Source of the DNA: Fistularia commersonii
Lineage: Eukaryota > Chordata > Actinopteri > Syngnathiformes > Fistulariidae
Reading direction: 5' to 3'
Length of the DNA: 64,000 nt
NCBI GenBank assembly: GCA_037954325.1
Contig: JBBMNZ010000030.1
Span: 11,873,001 to 11,937,000 of the forward strand
Part shown: positions 47,771-58,577 of the stretch, piece after piece
How positions within the stretch are numbered: position 1 is the first letter of the stretch
Layout: every line of letters starts with the position of its first letter
The notes under the pieces: generated by a model
Database searches by the model: none
What the model saw: only the letters and a program-made list of their open reading frames with translations
Told to the model about the DNA's origin: nothing
Position numbers and translations under genes: made by a program

Positions 47771-47775
47771 CATTG

Positions 47776-47777
<2 letters not shown>

Positions 47778-47810
<33 letters not shown>
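47778..47810. repeat. (TA)n microsatellite
   Basis: About 16 TA units immediately before a TTATC-family retroposon. Confidence 0.97.
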
Positions 47811-47811
<1 letters not shown>

Positions 47812-47813
<2 letters not shown>

Positions 47814-48029
47814 CTTTTTCCATTCTGTTGTCCATTCTTATCTTTGATGTTGTTGCTCTCTCTGCTGTCTATTTCTAAATGTCTTCTAATTGTCTCTCTA
47901 TTTATATTTATTATTTATATATTTCATTATACATAGATTTATATTCATTTATTGACACTTATAACACTTATGTTACGCACAACTGTTACGCTACTCTTAA
48001 AGTTGATCTTATCTTATCTTATCTTATCT

Positions 48030-48060
<31 letters not shown>
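47812..48060 (+). repeat. Interspersed retroposon tail, TTATC family, copy 4, with long ATCTT tail
   Basis: Shares TTCCATTCTGTTGTCCATTC and CTGTTACGCTACTCTTAAAG with the other copies. Here the tail is expanded to about ten ATCTT units (48006-48058). Confidence 0.88.
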
Positions 48061-48107
48061 TATCTATATCTATATCTATATCTATATAGATATTGATATA
48101 AAAAGAG

Positions 48108-48181
<74 letters not shown>
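48058..48181. repeat. (ATCTAT)n then (GA)n compound microsatellite
   Basis: About five TATATC-type units (48058-48088), a short spacer, then roughly 36 GA units (48109-48181). It directly continues the ATCTT tail. Confidence 0.97.
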
Positions 48182-48186
<5 letters not shown>

Positions 48187-48220
48187 TTTGAATATTTTGC
48201 ACGCATAAAATACATAAAGC

Positions 48221-48465
48221 ATTAAAGAGTGAGTCCATCAGCACATGTTCTGGAGATAAAGCCAGGCTGAGATGGTTTGAACATGGACAGAGGAGCAATG
48301 GATCTGGTTGGAAGGTTGCTGAGGTTGGAGATCTGGAGGAAGATCAGAGAGGAGGTTTATGGATGGAGGGGAAGAGGACAGGAGGGTAGTTGGTGTGACA
48401 GGAGAGGATGAGATGGAGGCAGATGATTGACTGTGCAGCAGCCTTAATGAAAAGGAGAAGTTAAT
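48221..48465 (+). mobile_element. RTE-type LINE 3' fragment, copy 4
   Basis: Matches the RTE 3' end (GAGTCCATCAGCACATGTTC TGGA, GGAGGAAGATCAGAGAGGAG GTTTATGGATG). Ends ATGAAAAGGAGAAG. Very short and decayed. Confidence 0.75.
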
Positions 48466-49269
48466 AAATAGAGCAAATAAAATAATACTACTGAGTAAAC
48501 AGAATGGTGCTGCAGCTCAATATGGCCTCTGCTACTATGAAGTAGTCTTTTGCAAAGTGGGGATGCTCCTTCGGCATACTTCAGCTTTGATAGTCATTTG
48601 TGAGTGCTGAACAAAGAACAGAGAACATCTCATAATTAATCAGATGTGATTAAATACAGCATTGTGGCTGCTGGACATTGTGATACCACATGGTCCGCCA
48701 GTCGCAGGAGCCATCTGGTCCCAATTGCTCAATGCTTTCTGGCGGCCTGTTTTTTTTTGTCCACACCCTTGTCTACACCTGACTAAATAAACCTCAAAGA
48801 AGTGCTGAATACCTCCCTTTAATTCACTCATTTATTTATTTCTAATGGAATTAAATCGAGTTCCAGATCAGGTTTATGATAGACTCCCTTAACCCATGAA
48901 AACAACCGCTCATTGGATCAATGTGGGCATTTCCAATCCTCTGCAGCTGCCTGCTGCAAAAGCAGACTCCTCACAAGACCCCATGTAATTAAGTAATGTG
49001 GAAACCGCTTAGTCCCTTTTAATGAAGTTGAATAAATATCTCCTTGGGCTTGTTTGTGATCGTCCTCCGCTGACTTTGCTGGTTTAGCAAATAAGAAACA
49101 ATTGAAACAAATGAGCTCAAATTGATTTGGATACTTAGTTAGGAGAAGATTGATTGGGCGATTGAGCAGGAAGGGTGATTACAAAGTCCCAGTCTGATGA
49201 TAAATGTCCCTCTGTTGTGTTCAAAAGTGATGATGGTGATGTTATTGTCAAATGAGATTGAATAATATT
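48466..49269. other. 5' flank, repeat-free stretch
   Basis: No gene. 48880-49210 has the mixed, uninterrupted composition typical of conserved noncoding DNA (ATCAATGTGGGCATTTCCAA, CATGTAATTAAGTAATGTGG). Confidence 0.3.
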
Positions 49270-49460
49270 CATGGTTTCGTAGCGGTTAGCACACCGCGCA
49301 GCAAGAAGGTCTCTGGATGGATTCCGTCTATGTTGGGTTCCTCCAGTTTCCTCTTACAGTCCATACAAGAACATGGAGGAGGAATGGAGGTCCAGGAATA
49401 GGCTCCGCCTCCCACCTGGAGGATAAAAAGTATAACTAATGAATGAATGAATTATTATTA
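49270..49460 (+). repeat. Interspersed repeat, 'AGCAAGAAGG' family, copy 2
   Basis: Contains AGCGGTTAGCACACCGCGCA GCAAGAAGGTCTC and CCTCCAGTTTCCTCTTACAG, and ends in GAATGAATGAAT. Same family as 52203-52455 and 62160-62330. Confidence 0.7.
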
Positions 49461-50214
49461 TTATCAGTTCCAGACCCCATAGTGACTGTTAGCCCCTGGA
49501 GTTTCATTCGACTTTGCTTCCCAGCTCCTCTTGTCTGCATGCAGAAGTGTCCTTGCACAAGACACTGAACCCCCAAGGTTCTCCCTGTGGTGTGGTTAGT
49601 GCCTTGCATGGCTGCTCTGCTGCCATTGGTGTCTGACTGTGTGTGTTTGTGTGTGTATGTAAAGTGTTTTCAGACATTTCTCCCATTCCTCAGTGGAAGG
49701 GTTGGTCCGTGGTGGTCTCTGGTGCCTCCGTAGTTGATAACATCATCCAGTGACCTTAGCCCTGTTACAAAGCCCAATCCATGACGACTGTACTCCTTCT
49801 GTTCCATGAGGATCAATTTGTGGCTGGTTTGAAGAGTCTCTTGTTTCTTGGATGCAGAAAATGTCAATTTTGTAATGCTATTGGTCAGTCCCAGGTGTCC
49901 CTCTCTTTATGGTGGAGGTCAGGCCTTGAACATTACACAGGTGGTGATGCCGGAGGGTTATGGACTCAGCTGCTAGGTTGAGGAAAGGAAGATACTGAAG
50001 AGGAAGGTCTTCTTTATGTGTTTGTCAACTGGCAAACCTTGATAACACGAGTATCCCAAGTGAAGAACATTTAGTGTTCATCAATATGGACAGTTCTTCA
50101 GATCAATTCTTCATGTCACTTTATAGGCGAAGTCATAATGGGATGTATTTTTTCATTCCTCCATGATGAGAGAATCAGAGATTTTGTGTTTTTGTAGAAA
50201 TATATGAGTATGTT
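49461..50214. other. 5' flank, unassigned
   Basis: No gene or clear repeat. A short GT-rich patch near 49640-49660. Confidence 0.35.
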
Positions 50215-50440
50215 CCTCATCCAGAGGAACCAGGAGCCTCCTGACACCTCTCCGGTGAGGTGTTCTGGGGACAAGAAGACCTAGGACGCATCAGAGGGAT
50301 GACATCTCTGGGCTAGACTTGCAATACCTCACGATTCCCCTAGAAGAGTGGATGTGGATGGAGGAGAGGGAAGTCCAGGTCTCTCTGCTGAGCTGCTGCC
50401 CCTGGGACACAAACCCAGCAGAAGATGGATGGACAGATGG
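50215..50440 (+). mobile_element. L2-like LINE 3' end
   Basis: Reads like the end of fish L2 elements: a CTCACGATTCCCCTAGAAGA GTGGA block, GTCTCTCTGCTGAGCTGCTG CCCCTG, and a terminal GATGGATGGACAGATGGAT run. Diverged. Confidence 0.7.
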
Positions 50441-50896
50441 ATTTTACATTTTGTTTAATATCATCTATTTATCAAGGTAGAGAAAATGCAAAAATGTAAT
50501 CCAGTCCTGGATGGCACGTGCACTTATTTGAATTTGCGGTTTGATTGACTGGTCTGAGGAGGTGGAGTACAGCTGAGGAAAGAGCTTCCTGAGGGCTATC
50601 AGTCAGCCAGATGGGCCGCGGGATAAGAGCATGACATGGAAAGCAGAGTTTAGGTGATACAAACATTACCGGAGAGATGCAGTGTGACGGGAGGATTTAC
50701 AAGCTCATTTGAACAGGAGTGCCAGCCATACAGCAGCACACTCTCTAGGTTTCCTGCAGAAAAGGTGGCATTGTGTGGATGCAGATCTGGAGGAAGTGAC
50801 TAAATCCCAGCCTGAAGAGGCGTCTCGGTGGACTGACATGATTGGAGCAGGTTACTCTGCATATAGAGACATACAACCATCAATCCCCTCTGGACA
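50441..50896. other. 5' flank, unassigned
   Basis: No feature was recognised between the L2 remnant and the hAT element. Confidence 0.35.
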
Positions 50897-50904
50897 ATGA
50901 AGAT

Positions 50905-51529
50905 CAGGGGTGTCAAACTGATTTTTACAGGCGGTCACATCAGCATAATGTTTGCCCTCAAAGGGGCACATGTACCAGCCACTCTTTAGCCACAATAAAG
51001 CTAGCTTTCACTGCTGCAGTGTTTTTGGATGCGGCTTTTGTGACCACATTCTGCTGTCATCGGTGTTTAGCTTTTAATTCTTGGACAATTTGTTGTTTTT
51101 CTGGAAGGCTAGTTTTGGCATACTTTGCTCCATGTTTGGGGTCAAAATGGAGACGAAAATTGTACTCTTTGAGGCCGAGACTGCCTCATAACACAAAAGA
51201 TGTTCTGATTTTCTCCATGAAGCGTAAAAATGTATTTGCCTTCCCATCTTCCTTGCAACAGCCTTCCATCAACTTTTATCTTCCAGGACATTTTGGAATC
51301 ATTTGTATTTCTCAATTCCACTTGTTGAAAATGGCATTGATGTGGATATACTGCAATCTAATGGCCGAATGCTGTCACTTCACAGGTAACATGCGTGACA
51401 TGAATGGTGGGAAATGTAGTTTATGGTCAATACACACATTTGACTTTTATTTTAAGACTATCTCGTGGGCCACATAAAATGATGTGGTGGGCCACATTTG
51501 GCCCGTGGGCCTTGAGTTTGACACATACG
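50905..51529. mobile_element. Non-autonomous hAT-like element D
   Basis: Left end CAGGGGTGTCAAACT, right end AGTTTGACACATACG. Flanking 8-mers ATGAAGAT (50897-50904) and ATGTAGAG (51530-51537) match at 6 of 8. The right arm contains GGTGGGCCACATTTGGCCCG. A 211-codon open frame across it (50842-51477) has no recognisable transposase motif. Confidence 0.85.
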
Positions 51530-51544
51530 ATGTAGAGGCTCCAG

Positions 51545-51710
51545 TGAACCTCCGTTGGACTATGTGAGGAACCCTGAGGAACCCCAAGGAGACATGGAGA
51601 GTGCATGGAGACTCTACAGGGACCCCTGTGGAGGAACCCCTTCAGGAATCCAACCAGGAACCTCCTGTCTGAGAGGAGGAGGCTCCAACTGTTGCTCCAC
51701 TGTGCTGCCT
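51545..51710 (-). repeat. Interspersed repeat, 'AGCAAGAAGG' family, copy 3
   Basis: Carries GAGACATGGAGAGTGCATGG AGACTC and AGGAATCCAACCAGGAACCT, the reverse orientation of the family. It abuts the hAT element D duplication. Confidence 0.65.
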
Positions 51711-52202
51711 CAAATGACTTTTAAGCAAGTGTTATTTTCAGCCTCTGCTGGAAATTGATGATTCTGTTTGAATTTGTCCTCCTTTCTTTTACTTTGAGTA
51801 TTAAATTAAGTGATGGTCCTTTAGGACGTCTGCGGTTTTGAAAAGCCTCAGGGACAATCATCCCGAGCACCATTAGCTCCGGGCTAAAGTACAATTTTTT
51901 CTTTTTTTTTTCAGTTTCTATTCATTTCCTCGTTTTTTTCTTTTTAAATAAAATTTGCCAACCAGTCCTGCCCCCAGTAACTTCCTTTTATTAACTGATA
52001 AATCATGAAAGGATTGCAATTAGAAGATGGAGCAAGAAATTACATGAAAAGCAAGGGCATCCCTTAAAATCAAAGCGTAAAAAAAAAACCAACTACGTAA
52101 TTGAATTTAGGTTTAGGGTGTTCAAATAAAATGTGCATTTGTGTGTCTGAAAAATCTGCTGAAATTAAAAGAAAAAGATATATGTCAGATAAACTTGCCT
52201 AC
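51711..52202. other. 5' flank, unassigned
   Basis: AT-rich DNA with T runs near 51898-51911. Nothing recognised. Confidence 0.35.
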
Positions 52203-52455
52203 ACGTGGCATGGTGGTGCAGTGGTCAGGGCTTCCTCCTGATGGCAAGAAGATCTCTGGTTGAATTTCCACAGGGTTCTTTCTTTGTGGAGTCTCCATGT
52301 TCTCCCTGTGTCTCCCTGGGGTTCCTCGAGGTTCTCCCGGTTCCTCTCACTGTCCAATACATGCAGGAGGCTCAGGAGAAACCATACATAGCCCAGAGGT
52401 GGGCCTCTCCCATGGCTGAGGTTCTGGTTCACCTGTGTACAAGTCTTCACCCTAT
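52203..52455 (+). repeat. Interspersed repeat, 'AGCAAGAAGG' family, copy 4
   Basis: Starts CGTGGCATGGTGGTGCAGTG GTCAGGGCTTCCTCCTGATG GCAAGAAGATCTCTGG, then TGGAGTCTCCATGTTCTCCC. The best preserved head in the window. The start resembles a tRNA-like or polymerase III box but no A/B box pair is convincing. Confidence 0.7.
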
Positions 52456-53120
52456 CTTCTTAGCCACTACCTCTTGTAGGCCACCCCACAAATGACATGG
52501 AGAGGCTTTTCATATGTATCCATCTCCCCTATTTGACCCGGAGGAGGTACCATCACTCTGGATGGGCTTGAGCTCCTGGCCTCTCTGCCTGATAGCCAAT
52601 TGATTTTTACCATCAGGATTGAATTTGACCAAAATGTACGATTGGCTTCCAGGATCCATCCCTCTGCTCCAGACCTGGGGGCTGGGCATCACAGGACACA
52701 ATAACATCTTTGTCTGGAAGTGTTGCAGGTCTTTTACTCATTGAAACACCACATCCTGAGCTTTGTTCAATAATCAGTAGCAGTTCGGACGAACTCGGCT
52801 TCTGCAACTCTTCAGCACAAGTTCTGAAGATGCTCCTCCTCTGTTCTACTGTTGATTAGAGTGGCATTTAAGTAGAAACAAACGTGATGAGATTCACTCC
52901 AGGGTCTGGTCCACAGGGTGTACTGATCTCCCTACTCCGTGACATGTGTCTTGTAGCCCCAAGTTGTTGTCCATCATTGGGTGTTTTTCAAATTGTTCTT
53001 AGTCTGGACCACTTGGCCGTGGGAGACAACATGGTTCCCTGGTCATGAGGACCTGCCAGCTCCTCCAACACAGTAAGGTAGATCCAGGTAGGACGGTCTG
53101 AAAGCGTCTTGTCAGTATTT
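52456..53120. other. 5' flank, unassigned with overlapping minus-strand frames
   Basis: Two overlapping minus-strand frames (52510-52807) read like protein, e.g. PSSSELLLIIEQSSGCGV and GSQSYILVKFNPDGKNQLAI, with a frame change between. I do not recognise a family. It could be an old processed gene fragment or a transposon gene. Confidence 0.25.
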
Positions 53121-53124
53121 TGGT

Positions 53125-53385
53125 AGAGCAACATCTGTGGTGGTTCTCAGTCACCCAGGTCATGGTGAATTCTTGTCAAAATCTTCTTGTTGTGGCAACT
53201 GGACTTGAATTTCTTCACTTGAAGATGTTTCAGCCCTACTCCCAGAGGCTTCTTCAGCTCTAAGAACCTGGAGGGAGTTTCCAAATATTACCACCAGGGT
53301 TTTGGCATGTCAAGGATAAGTGGCTCCCACAGGTGATTAGAAGTAAAGAAGCCTCTGAGAGGCAAGAATTCTGGTGTACACCACT
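53125..53385. mobile_element. Foldback element, decayed copy
   Basis: The left arm is clear (TGGTTCTCAGTCACCCAGGT CATGGTGAATTCTTGTC, then CTTCACTTGAAGATGTTTCA). The right arm is reduced to GTAAAGAAGCCTCTGAGAGG CAAGAATTCTGG. The loop is shortened. Confidence 0.8.
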
Positions 53386-54237
53386 GCTGTTGAGACCAAA
53401 AGACTCGCCTCGTAATATTTGTGCAAGGAAGACTTCTTATTTCAAGATGGACTTCGATGCAATTGTTTTTTGTCTTCAATTTCTTTTTGTAGTTTTTAAT
53501 TAAATCTACTTCAGCTTGTGTTCCTTTTCAAGCCACGGAACTCACTGGAGTTGCAATGAAAAGTTACAAACTCCTGGCCATTATCAATAATAAGACATAA
53601 TCAAAGCATTATATAATTATATTAATAATCATATAATGTAAAGGGTAAAGTTTGGTGGAAAACTAGCTGATGTTTTCACAAGTGAGTTTTAAATGAATGT
53701 GTATGTGTGGCTTTGCGGTCGTGTATGTGTGTGTTTGACCTCGCGGACATTGTCTTTCTGTAGAATCTGGTTCCTCTAGCAGCGCTGATTATGAGCAGCG
53801 GCTTATCAGCACTGGACAGAATTGCTGCCCTTGCAGCCAACTCCGTCGCCTCAGAGAAAAATAAATTGCTCCCATGCAGTTAATAAGAATAAGAATATAT
53901 TGTTGGAGAGTGTCACTCAGCCTCTACATGCTTGCACAGACATAACCGGTCCGTGTGTGCATCTTGACCGGATGTTGTGGAAGCGTGACCACATATCAGA
54001 CAGGGTTCTTCCTTCTTTTTATGCCAAACAGCAAAGGTCCCCCCTCCCCCCCAAAGCCACTGTCATTGAGGGCATTTGACTTCCTGCCAGCGCAAAGGAA
54101 CACAATCCAACGTGAAATGGCGGTTTGCGTTTCGGTTTAGCGTGTCAGAAGCGCAGAGGACAACAGTGCTGTACTGCAACTCCACGCTGGTCTTGGCCCG
54201 GTACTGGAGGCATAGATATCAAATACATTCAGTGGAA
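53386..54237. other. 5' flank, unassigned
   Basis: No gene. A GT-rich patch lies near 53700-53735. Confidence 0.35.
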
Positions 54238-54855
54238 TGTCTGTGGAGGTTCTCAGTCATCCATGTCATGGTACATTCTTGTCAAAATCTTCTTGTCTTG
54301 GCAACTAGACTTGAATTTCTTCATCTGAAGACATTTCACTCCTCATCTGAGAGGCTTCTTCAGTTCTAATGACCTATGGGGAGTTTCCTAATATAGCTGC
54401 CAGGTTTTTGGGCAGGTCTAGGTTATGGTGGCTTGTCGTGTAAGTGGAAGAGTTGATCTGCAGAAACTTGGTGTAAGAGGTGCTAATGGAGGTGTTGTTT
54501 GTTGGAACAAAGAACAATTTAGTGGGATTACCTTGGTAACCCCAAATAAACAAGTGAAACCTATTGGATCACATGAGCGTAGGGTCATGTGGACGTTGCC
54601 GGGGGCTGGTCAGGAAAGACCCGCCACCAGAACCAGCCCCCAATGGATGACAGCCCCATTAGCATAACCCCCCCCCCCGTTTTTGCAGATCAACTCTTCC
54701 TCTTACACTACAACCTGCCATAACCTAGACCCACCCAAAAACCTGGCAACCATATTTGGAAACTCCCGATAGGTCATCATAAGCCTCTTGGATGAGGGGT
54801 GAAACGTCTTCAAGACATTCAAATCCAGTTGTCAAGAAAAGAAGATTTTGACACG
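54238..54855. mobile_element. Foldback element, longest copy
   Basis: About 175-base arms: the left begins TGTGGAGGTTCTCAGTCATC CATGTCATGG, passes TTGGCAACTAGACTTGAATT and ends in GAGTTGATCTGCAGAAAC; the right is its inverted counterpart from about 54683 (TTTTTGCAGATCAACTCTTC) to the AAGATTTTGAC end. Between them lie about 215 bases of unrelated core (54470-54682) with no coding potential. Confidence 0.88.
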
Positions 54856-54856
54856 T

Positions 54857-55110
54857 TCAGTGTAACCTTGACTGACTCCATGTTTGGACGGAGTGAAGCC
54901 ACTCCTCTTTTTTCAAAGCACCAAACCGTCCCCGACTGGCTTTGAATGACTCTTCGGACGCCTCGTCCATGCTCATTCCAGCCGTCCGCCGCACCAAATC
55001 CAAGTAAACGTCTCCTGCCTTCTCACAGACGACGATCTTCGTCACCATATCTCACACACAACTTCTCCATCTCTTCATGGATGAGTCCAGAACAAGCACA
55101 CTTTGCCACC
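54857..55110 (-). mobile_element. Tigger-type transposase fragment, copy 2
   Basis: Minus strand reads CEKAGDVYLDLVRRTAGM and FKASRGRFGALKKEEWLHSV, like the CENP-B-type DNA-binding half of Tigger transposases. An upstream piece (KCACSGLIHEEMEKLCVRYG) continues to about 55110. No catalytic domain. Confidence 0.6.
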
Positions 55111-56455
55111 AGGTGGCCTTGGTGTGTCCCAGTGTCTTTTAATGGCACTTCACACTCAGCAGTGTCCATGTGGATGTCAAACTTGATGGTGGATTTTGAG
55201 ACATTATGAACCATGACCTGATGCAAGCAGAGAGCTTTCACACACTCACACACCGAGGCCGCAGAGTGGCTAACCAGGCTGTCGGGAACAACGAATCCGG
55301 GGATGGAGCCACCGACCCTCTGATTGGATGGAAACCTGCTCCGTCGACTGAACCACATCCATTGACAACCATGTCGATTTCAACATGTCAAATGAAAAAT
55401 ACAACAGAACTTTCACACCATTTTTGTGGACCTGCAACAATCCTGATCCTGAGCTACAATGCGGGAAAACTCAGAGAGAATGTAGACTGGGAGCCGTACA
55501 CCGGAGTCAACCGTTGTTGTCATGGTCCACCTGCCCACACATGGCGATCAACTGCCGCCTTTGTGTGTTTCCCTGGTTTCCATGGAAACAAAGGTCGAGA
55601 TGCTTTAGGCAAATGTAACAGAAAGTAACTGAGGTTTTCACCCCATAAACCCTGCTGTGTATGCGGGACTTCAGCTGGGATCTATTCATTTGAGTAACCT
55701 TGGTTTCCCCCTGGACCTCAGTCTTGGTCATTCATGACAGAGCAGAGTTAGAAAAAAATCTGTACACCAAAAATGCTCCAAAAAGAAATATAATTATGTA
55801 AAACAAAAAACTTATTCTTGCATCTCATTTCGAGCAAACACAGGGTCTTCCTCAGATTCCTACGGGAGATGTGTGTTAACAATCATGTTATTGTGCTGCC
55901 ATTTATAGAGAGAACGATCATGTGATTGATTCCCTGCTTTTTTTTTTCCCTTGCTCGATATGTCATGTCATATTGGCAATTTAACATTACAGCATTGTCT
56001 TCACCATTTTTGAGAGCTGACCTGAAAAAACTACTTTTTACACATATGTACAGATACGGGGACTAAAATCATCGTTGAATGCAGGGCTTCAGCATAAAAT
56101 ATAAAATATAGAGTATATATATATGGGAAGCGGAATTAGACGAACAGAGCAAACTAATACGGACAGAAAATATGTAAATAAATATAAATGGAATGGACAT
56201 CCCAGATGGACACTCAGCGGACACAACTATAGACCATTTGTAATATCAAATTCCTCATTCAATCCTTGTGGGGTTAATGTTTCCAACATGTATATTCAGA
56301 ACAACTCTTTGAAGGGTAGAGTTTAGATCATGCCCTCTGCCCGGACACTTTACGGCCTCCTTAGGTATTTCAAGGTTGAACTTACTCATGGACAGAACCT
56401 TCTTCCCTCGTCTCTTACATCTACACAGATTGCTTCCAGGTTCTCCTGATTTCTT
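55111..56455. other. 5' flank, unassigned
   Basis: No gene or clear repeat. The plus-strand frame 55206-55628 (140 codons) has no recognisable motif or splice context. Confidence 0.35.
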
Positions 56456-56563
56456 TCAGCAAGTTGATCCTACACAGCAGATCAGCACCAAACAGCAGGT
56501 TTGCAGTGCATGGTAGTAGGTTCACGTACAACAGCAGCAGGTGTACACTCTTCGGAGGCAGCA

Positions 56564-56640
<77 letters not shown>

Positions 56641-56895
56641 CAGGTTGGCATTCAGAAGCAGCGGGCTCACACTCAGCTGCAGGCTGGCACTGCGGTGCTG
56701 GTTAACACCCAGTAGCAGGTTCCCATAAAGCAGCGGCAGGTTCACCCGCTACCATTCACACTAAGCAGGGACAGCAAACACATGCACACTCACCGCACTT
56801 GCCACACACAACATCTGCTTCCAGCACACATGTCGGTTTGATGCAGTAGAAGGTTCACACTCGCGAGATGGTTCGAAGCCAGCAGTAGATATTTC
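56456..56895. repeat. Degenerate CAGCAGGTTCAC minisatellite interrupted by a CA microsatellite
   Basis: The motif AGCAGGTT with TCAC or GGCA recurs about every 20-30 bases (e.g. near 56493, 56513, 56535, 56639, 56661, 56680, 56712, 56735) on both sides of a 70-base CA tract at 56569-56639. Confidence 0.75.
56569..56639. repeat. (CA)n microsatellite
   Basis: 35 uninterrupted CA units. Confidence 0.98.
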
Positions 56896-56960
56896 TGCTG
56901 GCGCCAGGTTACGGGATTGAGGTCTAAAGGAGAGCAAGATGCTAAAGCAAGGGTTTGAAC

Positions 56961-57034
56961 CTTATCTTATCTTATCTTATCTTATCTTATCTTATCTTAT
57001 CTTATCTTATCTTATCTTATCTTATCTTATCTTA
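56961..57034. repeat. (CTTAT)n microsatellite
   Basis: Nearly fifteen perfect CTTAT units. The unit is the same as the tail of the TTATC retroposon family. Here no retroposon body precedes it. Confidence 0.97.
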
Positions 57035-57519
57035 CTCATTCAGACATGTACATATACACACATTCATACACAAATACACATATACATATATATGCATATA
57101 CAGTATCTATATACCTTTGATAAAATGTGACTTTATGATATTAAGTAAACGATAGAATGTTAGAAAACATGAAAACATCATATAACTGGCTTAAATTACT
57201 TAAATATAAATGAAAACTTCAAATGGGCATTAATGTCTATTTACTTACATTAATGTGCGTGTATGCACAGATACACACATGTGAACACACGTATATTAAG
57301 TACATACATGTGTATATCAGTGTGTGTAACTCCAAAAAACACACTAAAACACAGGTATGTTGTTCAGGTTATATTAAAAAATAAATGACCCAGAAGATGT
57401 TACTTTATGGTATATAAAATGGTATATGATCATACACAGAAACACACACACACACACACATACACACACACACATTTATACATGTATACAAAAAGTTTTG
57501 AAATCATTTTTTCACACTG
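57035..57519. other. 5' flank, AT- and CA-rich DNA
   Basis: Scattered CA-rich and TA-rich patches, including about 57440-57475. No gene. Confidence 0.4.
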
Positions 57520-57850
57520 CTTGTCCCCCGGAGGAGCGGCTGGAGGTCAGGACCGTGGTCACGTGACCAAGAGAAGGGTTAAAAGCTGCCGGAGCTGCAG
57601 TCCCGATTTGAGCGGATCCCGGCGTTTAATCCTCCCAGCATGGAGCCGGAGTCTTCCCGCTCTCCATCACCAACCACCAGATTTATCACGCTGGGGTCAG
57701 ATCAATGTGCACGAGCGGGGCCCTTTCAGTGGGTCGGCTCCGCTCGGCCGCCCGCCAACCATTTTTGCTGAAATAAGCAACAGCTGGGCTTCTTGGGGCG
57801 GGACACCATTCGCCACATTGTGCCTGGATTATCCATAACCACGGGGGCGC
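57520..57850. promoter_or_regulatory. Orphan CpG-rich island with palindromic E-box
   Basis: Strikingly GC- and CpG-rich against AT-rich surroundings. Holds a 12-base palindrome GGTCACGTGACC (about 57558-57569) with a central CACGTG E-box. An ATG at 57641 in an acceptable context opens a short frame MEPESSRSPSPTTRFITL that I cannot assign. It may be a promoter or first exon of an upstream gene, or a distal element. Confidence 0.4.
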
Positions 57851-58010
57851 GGCTTTCATCAACGCTCTTCCCCCTCAGTGCAGCGGACTGGGAGGGGCAA
57901 ATGTTGTTTGTGTGTGTCTTGGCTTAGGATAATACATTCATTGTCAGGAGCCACAGCCAGAAGATGATACTGGATTTGATTTGCAAAACTGGCCGCTGAT
58001 TTGCACGTGA

Positions 58011-58515
58011 CAGACTTCTTCTTCTCCTTTGGGCTTTTCCCAGGGGTCTCCACAGCAAATCCACCTTCTCCATCTAACCCTAATCTTTGTATCCTTCTCT
58101 CTCACTCTAACTACCTTCATATCCTTTCTCACTACGCGCACAAATCAGCTCTTTGGTCTTCTTCTAGACCTCCAATTCCAGCATCTGTCCAATAAATTCA
58201 ATATTCCTCCTCTGTATATAACCCATCGATGTCTATGTCCAGAACATCGAGCATGTTCTGTGTCTCTGATGGACTCATTCCTGATCCAATCCATCCCGGT
58301 TACTCCTAAAGAGAACCTCGACATCTATAGCTCTGTGATCGCCAGCTCTGCTTCTTGTCTTTGGTCATTGTCACTAATTGTAGACCATACAGCATTGCTG
58401 GTCTCACCACTGTCTCCTCCACCTTTCCTTTCATTCTGGCTGATAGTCTTCTATCTCAACGTACCCCCGACACTTTTCTCCACCCCTTCAAACCTGCTTA
58501 AACCTGTTTCTTCAC
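58011..58515 (-). mobile_element. RTE-type LINE 3' fragment, copy 5
   Basis: Inverted orientation: begins CTTCTTCTTCTCC (the reversed tail), then GGTCTCCACAGCAAATCCAC CTTCTCCATCTAACCC and onward to CCCTTCAAACCTGCTTAAAC. It reads as the complement of the RTE 3' end. Long plus-strand open frames over it are shadows. Confidence 0.88.
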
Positions 58516-58577
58516 TTCAAAAAAATATAAATAAGTAAGAATGACAGTGTAGTGAAGGCTGAAATTAGCCCTGTTAG

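Noticed and set aside
47998..48060. CRISPR-like direct repeats
   Set aside because: Units are 5 bases with no spacers; a simple tandem repeat in a vertebrate genome.
50842..51477. 211-codon plus-strand ORF
   Set aside because: Covers the interior of a non-autonomous hAT element and starts outside it. No transposase or other domain motif.
52203..52280. tRNA gene or tRNA-derived SINE head
   Set aside because: The GTGGTGCAGTGGTCAG start suggests one, but no cloverleaf or properly spaced A and B boxes can be made.
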